A DNA stretch of 21,344 nucleotides from a virus. The position numbers were made by a program, and so were the translations under genes. The stretch is from positions 1 to 21,344 of IMG/VR virus record IMGVR_UViG_3300025759_000844. The stretch is one strand, 5' to 3'. A model generated the notes under the pieces. It was given only the letters and a program-made list of their open reading frames with translations, was not told the origin of the DNA and made no database searches. Of this stretch, positions 1-5,130 are shown piece by piece. Within the stretch, counting starts at the first letter, position 1, and each line of letters starts with the position of its first letter.

Positions 1-44
1 ATTCGTCGGCAGGTTATTGCATCAGATTTTCGTTTGTTGTTTAA
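1..44 (+). other. Possible C-terminal end of an upstream gene
   Basis: The third frame is open from the window edge to a TAA at 42-44, and a terminator begins 7 bases later. That spacing suits the last codons of an upstream + strand gene. Only 13 codons are visible and the first frame is also open here (to about 180), so the assignment is a guess. Confidence 0.2.
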
Positions 45-50
45 GCAAAG

Positions 51-81
51 GAGGGGATCCAAAGGGGTTCCCTCTTTTTTT
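51..81 (+). terminator. Rho-independent terminator
   Basis: A 10-bp stem pairs GAGGGGATCC (51-60) with GGGTTCCCTC (65-74), with two G-T wobbles and an AAAG loop. It is followed at once by seven T residues (75-81). The T run on this side shows it acts on + strand transcription arriving from the left. It separates an upstream transcription unit, not visible here, from the early operon starting at 137. Confidence 0.85.
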
Positions 82-102
82 GTGCTTTTTCCTCAAAATA
101 TT

Positions 103-132
103 TTGGAGAATGAAATTAATTGCGTAATATTG
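103..132 (+). promoter_or_regulatory. Candidate Bacteroidota-type promoter for the early operon
   Basis: TTG at 103-105 (within TTTTGG), a 19-base spacer, and TAATATTG at 125-132 fit the Bacteroidota promoter pattern TTG-N17-23-TAnnTTTG with one mismatch in the -7 box. It lies just after the terminator and 4 bases before the first gene. Transcription would then start at about 135-138, on or next to the ATG at 137, giving a leaderless or nearly leaderless message. The match is by eye, and AT-rich DNA can mimic such boxes. Confidence 0.5.
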
Positions 133-136
133 CCCC

Positions 137-418
137 ATGAACAACAAACAAATGGAACAATTAGAGTCAATACACCTTGACCTCATCGATTCGCTTACGC
201 TTGAGGTTTACTTCCGCCGAATGCCCAACGACCAAGAAAGGCTTGAAGGGTTTTTAAAAGGATGCGAGTTGAGGGATTGCGTCCCTATCACTATCGAACG
301 GGTCTTTCTCTGTAAACCGGGAGCGAGTAAAATCGACATCAGCGAGATTCACGCTTCAGGTTATCTCGATATCGATATGAAAAAAATCCGATACGACCTC
401 GAAAACAGCATATTATGA
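137..418 (+). CDS. Hypothetical early phage protein (93 aa)
   Basis: I do not recognise this protein. It is 93 residues long, soluble, mildly acidic, and has no membrane segment or metal motif. It is the first gene after the terminator and candidate promoter, so it is probably expressed early. The ATG at 137 is the first start after the promoter boxes. The gene ends in an ATGA overlap with the next gene, which points to translational coupling. No Shine-Dalgarno sequence is visible. Confidence 0.75.
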   Translation: MNNKQMEQLESIHLDLIDSLTLEVYFRRMPNDQERLEGFLKGCELRDCVPITIERVFLCKPGASKIDISEIHASGYLDIDMKKIRYDLENSIL

Positions 419-594
419 AAGAGATTAAAGAAGACGTCCTCAAGATGTGGGATTGGGCAGAAGGTGAGTTTGATCCCGAAGAAGTCCACCGCCTGAAAAC
501 AGAAGTAGAGTTTGCAATCAATAACCTAAACCGATATATCAATGCAGAATTCAAACGAAAAGCAATGGGTAAGACCGATATGCGTTCGAAGTAG
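415..594 (+). CDS. Hypothetical small protein (59 aa)
   Basis: A 59-codon frame starts at the ATG of an ATGA overlap with the preceding gene and ends at TAG 592-594. The product begins MKEIKEDVLKMWDWAEGEFD and is charged and probably helical, with alternating acidic and basic residues and a basic C-terminus. It fills a stretch that would otherwise be a gap in a tightly packed operon, which with the coupled start is the main evidence that it is real. Function unknown. Confidence 0.6.
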   Translation: MKEIKEDVLKMWDWAEGEFDPEEVHRLKTEVEFAINNLNRYINAEFKRKAMGKTDMRSK

Positions 595-736
595 CGTAAA
601 CGTGAACCCCGCACCCACTTACGGAGAATGGGCGAAAGCCCTCCGAGATGAAGACGCAGAGTTGGAACGCCTCTGGAAAGACTTCAAGAATTCGATTATT
701 AAAGCGAGAACTATTAACCCCAAAAACCAAAAATAA
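542..736 (+). CDS. Hypothetical small protein (up to 64 aa)
   Basis: The frame is open from ATG 542 to TAA 734-736. The first 20 codons overlap the previous gene and look like a shadow of it, so the true start may be GTG 602, giving about 44 residues. The conserved-looking part is a helical, charged segment (GEWAKALRDEDAELERLWKD). The stop overlaps the next start as TAATG. I do not recognise the family. Confidence 0.5.
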   Translation: MQNSNEKQWVRPICVRSSVNVNPAPTYGEWAKALRDEDAELERLWKDFKNSIIKARTINPKNQK

Positions 737-1110
737 TGGGACAATCTAAAATCAAGACCATTCAACCGAATGGCACTTATGAAGGCCGCAACGGTCTTAT
801 GTACAAGTTCGAAATTGAACTTGAAAACGGACAAGGCGGAGAGGTATCCGCAAAGAGTGAAGACCGTTGGAAAGTCGGCGACGAAGTAGAATTCGAAATC
901 ACCCCGAGCAAATGGGGCGATAAGATGAAACTCACGAAGCCGGGATTCCAACAAGGAGGCGGCTATAAAGATGATCCGGAGAAAACGAAACGAATCACCG
1001 CTTCTTGGGCGATAGGACTCGCTATTCAACAAACCTCAGACCCTCAAGAAATCTTGGAAGCGGCGGAGCATTTGATCAATATGCGGGACTCTTTAATCTC
1101 GAAGCTATGA
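736..1110 (+). CDS. OB-fold-like small protein, possible ssDNA-binding function
   Basis: The 124-residue product has a strand-rich N-terminal half (about residues 1-68) with the rhythm of a small OB fold: YEGRNGLMYKFEIELENG, then WKVGDEVEFEI and a lysine-rich final strand (KWGDKMKLTKPG). A Gly-rich linker follows, then a helical C-terminal segment (about 85-124). Such proteins near phage replication genes often bind single-stranded nucleic acid, but that role is inferred from fold impression and context. It starts at a TAATG overlap and ends in an ATGA overlap. Confidence 0.65.
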   Translation: MGQSKIKTIQPNGTYEGRNGLMYKFEIELENGQGGEVSAKSEDRWKVGDEVEFEITPSKWGDKMKLTKPGFQQGGGYKDDPEKTKRITASWAIGLAIQQTSDPQEILEAAEHLINMRDSLISKL

Positions 1111-1472
1111 GATACCAGAACACATGGACACAAGAGGAGGGACACAAACTTCTCGAATTAGTGAACCGCAATCTCTACCCTTCGGGGCAGGTGATGTGGC
1201 TGACCGTTCGAAAGGGAATCGGCTCGCATTCGCTTGGATCTTGCCAAACGCATTGGAACAGGACGGTTAAACAGTGGTGTAACTGGAACGGCTACAAATG
1301 GGTTTTAAAGCAACAAAACCTCTTCGATGTAGTTACCCCTCAACCGAAGAAAGATATTGCAAAGAAGACCCCTCAAAATGCGTCTACAAGGAAACGAGTA
1401 AAGGAATCGCGAGGGCTGAAGATTAAGAAGTCGTTTTTATGGGGTGCTTTTATTGTTGAACATTACAACTAA
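1107..1472 (+). CDS. Myb/SANT-like DNA-binding protein
   Basis: The 121-residue product has an N-terminal Myb/SANT-like helical domain at about residues 6-57, with the spaced tryptophans typical of the fold (W7, W31, W50) and an acidic first helix (WTQEEGHKLLELVNRN). A strongly basic tail follows at about 85-112. The ATG at 1107 overlaps the preceding stop. The frame is open further upstream, but that part is shadow sequence of the previous gene. The next gene starts with a similar domain, so this looks like a tandem pair. A regulatory role is inferred. Confidence 0.65.
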   Translation: MRYQNTWTQEEGHKLLELVNRNLYPSGQVMWLTVRKGIGSHSLGSCQTHWNRTVKQWCNWNGYKWVLKQQNLFDVVTPQPKKDIAKKTPQNASTRKRVKESRGLKIKKSFLWGAFIVEHYN

Positions 1473-1477
1473 ACGAA

Positions 1478-1993
1478 ATGAGTAATTTGAACAACCTTTT
1501 TGGGAATGAATGGAGCGAATCAGAAGATCAAGCAATGCTTGACTTGATAAACCGATATCTTTCCCCTCGTATTCGTTGGGCTGAAATAAGCGAGAGCGAA
1601 TTGATAGAAGGCCGAACCAAGATGGCTATGAAGGAACGAATGAAACGCTTGAATGAGTTTCTCGTTTTTGAGAATGAACGTTTCCAAATCGACATGAAAT
1701 CTTATCAAGCTCATAAGGATTCTATCAATAAGATGAAACTCGAAGAGCAGAAAAAGAGAGAGGAAAAAGAAGCGATTCGTAATCAGAAGAAATCAATCCG
1801 AATTCCAGCGAACGCGATGGATTTAAGATGGGATTTCATGACTACAGCGGAATGCGCTGAATTGTTACGGGTAACACCGGCCACAATTAGGAGCATGGTT
1901 AAGAACAGCCGGCTGAAGGCAATCACCCTTGCAAGCTCGAAAACCATCCGGATTCCTCGGAGTGAAATCGAAAAACTCTTGAATCATGAATAA
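1478..1993 (+). CDS. Myb-like domain fused to excisionase-type HTH
   Basis: This 171-residue protein has three parts. Residues 10-60 resemble the Myb/SANT-like domain of the gene before it (EWSESEDQAMLDLINRYLSP). Residues 75-108 are a highly charged helix, likely a coiled-coil linker. Residues 118-170 are an excisionase/MerR-like helix-turn-helix (FMTTAECAELLRVTPATIRS, then IRIPRSEIEKLL), the common HTH_17 type. It starts 5 bases after the previous stop and overlaps the next gene by 8 bases. It probably binds phage DNA as a regulator. No integrase is visible, so true excision is not implied. Confidence 0.75.
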   Translation: MSNLNNLFGNEWSESEDQAMLDLINRYLSPRIRWAEISESELIEGRTKMAMKERMKRLNEFLVFENERFQIDMKSYQAHKDSINKMKLEEQKKREEKEAIRNQKKSIRIPANAMDLRWDFMTTAECAELLRVTPATIRSMVKNSRLKAITLASSKTIRIPRSEIEKLLNHE

Positions 1994-2201
1994 TATTAAA
2001 TTGTTTTTGATTCGGAACTACGATTCACTCGAGAAGGCTTCGCGATCAATCGGCGTAACATCGAACACCGTTCGGAATTGGTGTGGAAAGATGCCTCGCA
2101 ATATGCTGAAGTACATTCCAGAGATTTCGAACACAAGCGGGGCGACCTACGCGGAAATCGTCGAAGAAGTTTTAATTTGCGAACGGGAGGGGCTGGAATA
2201 G
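1986..2201 (+). CDS. Small HTH DNA-binding protein (Cro-like)
   Basis: The 71-residue product contains one helix-turn-helix at about residues 14-33 (SLEKASRSIGVTSNTVRNWC), the pattern of small Cro/XRE-type or YdaS-like repressors. It starts inside the end of the previous gene. Its stop codon lies in the loop region of a strong G-rich hairpin (2185-2210), so its 3' end is part of a candidate control element for the next gene. The target site is unknown. Confidence 0.65.
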   Translation: MNNIKLFLIRNYDSLEKASRSIGVTSNTVRNWCGKMPRNMLKYIPEISNTSGATYAEIVEEVLICEREGLE

Positions 2202-2210
2202 CCCCTTCCC
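2185..2210 (+). promoter_or_regulatory. G-rich hairpin upstream of the replication gene
   Basis: GGGAGGGGCT (2185-2194) pairs with AGCCCCTTCCC (2200-2210) with a GGAAT loop and one bulged T. No T run follows, so it is not a classical terminator. It overlaps the stop of the HTH gene and is followed by TCTTAAAC and the ATG at 2225. Almost the same arrangement occurs at 21205-21248. Likely roles are partial termination, mRNA end protection or translational control. Confidence 0.6.
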
Positions 2211-2224
2211 TTCAATCTTAAACA

Positions 2225-2902
2225 ATGGAACGAGAATTCAAAGGGGTTTGGATCCCCAAAGAGGTTTGGTTAAATAATGAACTTTCACTTGTTGAAAAAG
2301 CCCTCCTCGCAGAGATAGACAGCTTTTCGGGAGATGGGAAAGCCTTCTACAAATCGAACGAAACGATTCAAGAAGAGTACAAAATCAGCCGCCCCACCAT
2401 CTCGAAAGCACTCAAGAAACTCGAAGGTATGGGGTTTATTAAAGTGGAGTTCGATGGGCGAAAGAGGAAAGTAACCTATCAGGCAGACCGTAAAATATTT
2501 ACGGGCAGAAGGAAAGAATTTTACGGGCAGACCGTAAAAAAGTTTCCTGCAGCCGGAAAGAATAGTACCTCTATTAATACAGTTAAAGAACATATTAAAG
2601 AACATTCTAAAGAAGAGGCGATCGTTCTCCCTTGGAATTCCGAACGATTCGCAGATATTTGGAAGGAATGGAAAGAAGACCGCAGAGAAAGGAAAATCAA
2701 GAAGTACACGCGGCGCGGAGAACTCGCCGCCTTGCATAAACTACACAACGAAACAAATGGAGACGAACAACAAGCAATCGAAGCAATCCAACTCGCTATC
2801 GCGAACCAGTGGCAAGGAATCTTCCCTCGACCAAAGAAGGCAGGAACAAGCGCACCGAACAGAGACCAGCTTGAAACGTATCTCAAGTACGGGACTCTTT
2901 AA
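2225..2902 (+). CDS. Phage replication initiator, winged-helix (O/DnaD-like)
   Basis: The 225-residue product has an N-terminal winged helix-turn-helix at about residues 8-86: FKGVWIPKEVWLN, then the recognition region YKISRPTISKALKKLEGMGF and a basic wing. A low-complexity linker follows (about 87-135), then a C-terminal helical domain (about 137-210) of the sort that contacts a helicase or its loader. This order is that of phage replication initiators of the O/DnaD-like kind. The linker is encoded by DNA holding four copies of a CCGTAAA motif in inverted pairs, like the origin inside lambda O. The next gene is a loader-like protein, which supports the role. Confidence 0.75.
   Translation: MEREFKGVWIPKEVWLNNELSLVEKALLAEIDSFSGDGKAFYKSNETIQEEYKISRPTISKALKKLEGMGFIKVEFDGRKRKVTYQADRKIFTGRRKEFYGQTVKKFPAAGKNSTSINTVKEHIKEHSKEEAIVLPWNSERFADIWKEWKEDRRERKIKKYTRRGELAALHKLHNETNGDEQQAIEAIQLAIANQWQGIFPRPKKAGTSAPNRDQLETYLKYGTL
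2488..2539. repeat. Iteron-like inverted repeats inside the initiator gene (putative origin)
   Basis: CCGTAAA (2488-2494) and TTTACGG (2498-2504) form an inverted pair around ATA. TTTTACGG (2519-2526) and CCGTAAAA (2532-2539) form a second, perfect 8-bp pair around GCAGA. The pentamer GCAGA or CAGAC recurs next to the sites. Four copies of one heptamer in 52 bases, lying in the linker of a replication initiator gene, is the arrangement expected of an origin bound by that protein. A related cluster lies at 8062-8121. Confidence 0.55.
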
Positions 2903-3368
2903 AACGACTCCGGCGGAAGCGTGGCACGAAGGGACAAACATCCTCACCGCTTTACGCTGTTACCCGGAAGAGACGCGGGCGGAAGTGGTGAAGCTCATTA
3001 AAAAGACCGTCGATTTCATAGACGCGAAAAAGACCCTCACGAGCTTCGAAGATGTAGCCCTTTGCGCGGAAATGATATTCGAGATATTTCCCGTTTTGAA
3101 ACTCGAAGAGTTGAGGTTAGTTTGCGACCGCATGAAACAAGGGCATTACGGCAAATTTTACGAGCGACTCAAAATCCAAGAGTTTCGGGAATGCATCCAG
3201 AAACACGAAGAGGAACGCGCCCCGATCCTCGAGGAGATGCATAAGCAAATTTACCGGGGTACGGACAACCCTACGAACATCCCTGAATACGACAAAGAAG
3301 CGGCTCACCTCGCTTGGAAACTGAAGAATAACCCCTTTTTAATACCCGGAAAGAATGACAACGACTGA
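2871..3368 (+). CDS. Replication-associated protein, helicase-loader-like
   Basis: The all-helical product (about 165 residues from TTG 2871) contains ALCAEMIFEIFPVLKLEELR followed by VCDRMKQGHYGKFYERLKIQ. From memory this resembles a Bacteroidota phage and mobile-element family found next to replication initiators (DUF6633-like). A helicase-loader role is an inference from position. The frame is open back to ATG 2757, but that 5' part reads as a shadow of the initiator (Ser/Gln/Arg/Lys rich), so TTG 2871 with a 32-base overlap is preferred. It ends 14 bases into the next gene. Confidence 0.65.
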   Translation: MKRISSTGLFKTTPAEAWHEGTNILTALRCYPEETRAEVVKLIKKTVDFIDAKKTLTSFEDVALCAEMIFEIFPVLKLEELRLVCDRMKQGHYGKFYERLKIQEFRECIQKHEEERAPILEEMHKQIYRGTDNPTNIPEYDKEAAHLAWKLKNNPFLIPGKNDND

Positions 3369-3597
3369 AAAAATAGAAGACCTCATCGGCAAAGAATGCG
3401 TATACACTGCAGCAAAAAACATGATCCCTTGCCGAATCAAAAAAGTATTCGTACAAAGGGAATTGAAATGGCCTTATGAGTCCGATATATTACTTGAAAT
3501 AGAACCCTTACACCGTAGCAAGGTAAATGAAGTTGACTTGGAAGAGATGCAACAAGGCGTAAAGATTCACGATCTATTGTCTATCGAATGGGAATAG
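3355..3597 (+). CDS. Hypothetical protein (80 aa)
   Basis: This 80-residue product is mostly strand-forming, with an N-terminal helix and an acidic C-terminus (EWE at the end). It may be a small beta-barrel (IGKECVYTAAKNMIPCRIKK, then SDILLEIEPL). I do not recognise it. It overlaps the previous gene by 14 bases and NinG by 10 bases, so it belongs to the replication operon. Confidence 0.65.
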   Translation: MTTTEKIEDLIGKECVYTAAKNMIPCRIKKVFVQRELKWPYESDILLEIEPLHRSKVNEVDLEEMQQGVKIHDLLSIEWE

Positions 3598-3986
3598 CGA
3601 AAACGAAAGCGAAACTTGACTCCATCTTTTCGCAGTTCATCCGCTTGCGCGGATCTAACGATGAAGGGTGGGGGGAGTGCTTCACCTGCGGACGGTTGAG
3701 GTTTTGGAAGGAGGTTGATTGCGGGCACTTCATTACCCGCGCAAAACTTTCAACCCGCTGGCTCGAGTCCAATTGTCAATTTCAGTGCAAAAAATGTAAC
3801 ATGACAGGCGGTCAACAGTACGTTTTTTCTAAGCGTCTGGATGAGGTTTACGGCGAAGGGACAGCGGAAGGGATTCTTCTCAAAAGCAACCAAAATAAGA
3901 AATGGACTGTAGAAGAGTTAGAAGAGAAAGTCCGATATTACCGGCGGAAAGTAGATGAAATCAAAGCACAAAGAGGACTGGAATAA
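3588..3986 (+). CDS. ninG: NinG/Rap-like recombination nuclease
   Basis: The 132-residue product matches the NinG (Rap) family of lambdoid phages, which cuts Holliday-like and branched DNA during recombination. The zinc and HNH-like signature is intact: CFTCG (C31, C34), DCGHFI.R (44-51), then C63, C67 and C70 followed by N71 and QQYVF. The C-terminal third is a basic helix pair (VEELEEKVRYYRRKVDEI). The length is shorter than lambda NinG, which has an extra N-terminal part, but typical of the compact versions I know from Bacteroidota phages. It overlaps its neighbours by 10 and 32 bases. Confidence 0.85.
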   Translation: MGIAKTKAKLDSIFSQFIRLRGSNDEGWGECFTCGRLRFWKEVDCGHFITRAKLSTRWLESNCQFQCKKCNMTGGQQYVFSKRLDEVYGEGTAEGILLKSNQNKKWTVEELEEKVRYYRRKVDEIKAQRGLE

Positions 3987-4428
3987 CTTCCTCCGGAGGA
4001 ATTATTTGAAACTTCGAACCATTGGGAAACGATGGACTCCGGATTCTTCCGACCTTGTGCACCACGTTTATTTGCGCTGTATAGATAAACCCTTCCCGGA
4101 AAACCCTCTCGGGTATTTCGTTAAGGCCATGTACAACGAAGCGACCCGAGGAAAATTTAAGGAACTCTATTCAACGACGGACAATGAACCAAAAGAACAA
4201 ACAAGCGAAAGCGATTGGGCGAAAGCCATCCAACGAGAACAGATGCAACTGCTCCTCGACCGCCTGTCTTGGTTCGATCGTACCGTCTTCTCTTTGTACT
4301 TGCAAGGATGGAATATGGCTGACGTATCTCGACGGTCTGGCATTGGAGAGTCTACCTTATATCGAAGCTTACACCTCACCCGTAAAATTTTAAAAGATGT
4401 TCTTCGTAACGGGACAGAAAAGAAATGA
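3955..4428 (+). CDS. Small sigma-70-like (ECF-type) factor
   Basis: The 157-residue product looks like a minimal sigma factor. Residues 28-70 resemble region 2 (DSSDLVHHVYLRCIDKP, then LGYFVKAMYNEATRGKFKEL). Residues 95-150 resemble region 4, with a helix-turn-helix (FDRTVFSLYLQGWNMADVSR, then SGIGESTLYRSLHLTRKIL). Known phage factors of this kind direct host RNA polymerase to middle or late genes, so a switch role is likely but inferred. It begins inside the end of ninG and overlaps the next gene by 32 bases. Confidence 0.7.
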   Translation: MKSKHKEDWNNFLRRNYLKLRTIGKRWTPDSSDLVHHVYLRCIDKPFPENPLGYFVKAMYNEATRGKFKELYSTTDNEPKEQTSESDWAKAIQREQMQLLLDRLSWFDRTVFSLYLQGWNMADVSRRSGIGESTLYRSLHLTRKILKDVLRNGTEKK

Positions 4429-4786
4429 CCGCCTTGCCATTTGTCAGGCGTGCGAGCACTTCGTAGAATCCACGAAGAGTTGCGGCGACCTCGTAACGGA
4501 AGCCTTCAAAGACTCTAAACTTTGCGGCTGCCATATGCCCACGAAAACGCGGCTCAAAGTAGCCTCGTGTCCCCTCGGGAAATGGGAAGCCGAAATAAAA
4601 GAAAACGACCTCGAAGAGATTCGAAACCTCCTCGACAACCCACACAAAGCCACGAACGGAGACCTCGCCCGGCTGTATTCGAAAGCGACGGGAACGAATA
4701 CCCGCCCTTCTCAATGCTCCTCGTGTAACCGCCGAATGTTTAACGAACTGAAAACCCTACTGAACGATGCCACTCCCAAAGCCTGA
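4397..4786 (+). CDS. Cys-rich, probably zinc-binding protein
   Basis: The 129-residue product carries eight cysteines in three clusters: ICQACE (C16, C19), CG at C29, then LCGCHM (C43, C45) and SCPLGKW (C58), and a separate CSSC at C107 and C110. The first six could hold one or two zinc ions. The CPLGKW-type ending is familiar from phage proteins of unknown function. A C-terminal helix follows the last cluster. It overlaps the sigma-like gene by 32 bases and the next small gene by 20 bases. Confidence 0.65.
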   Translation: MFFVTGQKRNDRLAICQACEHFVESTKSCGDLVTEAFKDSKLCGCHMPTKTRLKVASCPLGKWEAEIKENDLEEIRNLLDNPHKATNGDLARLYSKATGTNTRPSQCSSCNRRMFNELKTLLNDATPKA

Positions 4787-4916
4787 AAAAAACGAAAACC
4801 GCTACCAATTCATGCACCGCTGTATCAACAACGTAATTGTTAAAAGAGATTTCGAAGACCCCGAACAACGGATCGCCGTTTGTTCGAATATTTGGAAAGA
4901 AGAAACAGGACAATAA
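4767..4916 (+). CDS. Conserved-type small phage protein (49 aa)
   Basis: A 49-codon frame runs from ATG 4767 to TAA 4914-4916. The product starts MPLPKPEKNENRYQFMHRC and ends with EQRIAVCSNIWKEE. The pattern of MPxPK, a short helix with MxRC, and a second helix ending QRxAVCxxxW is one I know from many small phage proteins, often next to prohead protease or terminase genes. Its biochemical role is not known to me. It fills an otherwise empty 140-base stretch. Confidence 0.7.
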   Translation: MPLPKPEKNENRYQFMHRCINNVIVKRDFEDPEQRIAVCSNIWKEETGQ

Positions 4917-4926
4917 CCAAACCAAA

Positions 4927-5130
4927 ATGAGCTACACAAACGAAGAGCGCGAAGAAATCGCAAAGAACATCCGGGAGTATATGAAGCAACCGAAGACCGA
5001 GAAGTTTGAAGAAGTATCCTACTCCGGTATGAAAGTCCTCCACCGAAGAGAGCAAAATATGACATGGTACGACCGGGAATGGCTCGAAACCATCGCCCAA
5101 GACGTGGAGGGGAAAATCATTCACGGATGA
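4927..5130 (+). CDS. Hypothetical small protein (67 aa)
   Basis: The 67-residue product begins MSYTNEEREEIAKNIREYMK and is charged and helical at the N-terminus, with WYDREWLETIAQDVEGK near the end. ATG 4927 is preferred because it follows an AACCAAA-rich stretch; the longer frame from 4837 would be a shadow of the 49-aa gene. It ends in an ATGA overlap with the methyltransferase gene, so the two are probably coupled. Function unknown. Confidence 0.6.
   Translation: MSYTNEEREEIAKNIREYMKQPKTEKFEEVSYSGMKVLHRREQNMTWYDREWLETIAQDVEGKIIHG

Noticed and set aside
1133-1142. AGAGGAGGGA as a Shine-Dalgarno sequence
   Set aside because: It lies inside the Myb-like gene and no plausible start follows at the right distance.
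2172-2179. TTAATTTG as a -7 box before the initiator gene
   Set aside because: It is one mismatch from TAnnTTTG, but no TTG lies at the needed distance upstream.
2757-2870. N-terminal extension of the loader-like gene back to ATG 2757
   Set aside because: It would overlap the initiator gene by 146 bases and reads as a Ser/Gln/Arg-rich shadow. TTG 2871 is preferred.
4379-4389. Single CCCGTAAAATT copy inside the sigma-like gene
   Set aside because: It matches the repeat at 8071, but a lone heptamer core is expected several times by chance in 21 kb. Only the clusters are unusual.
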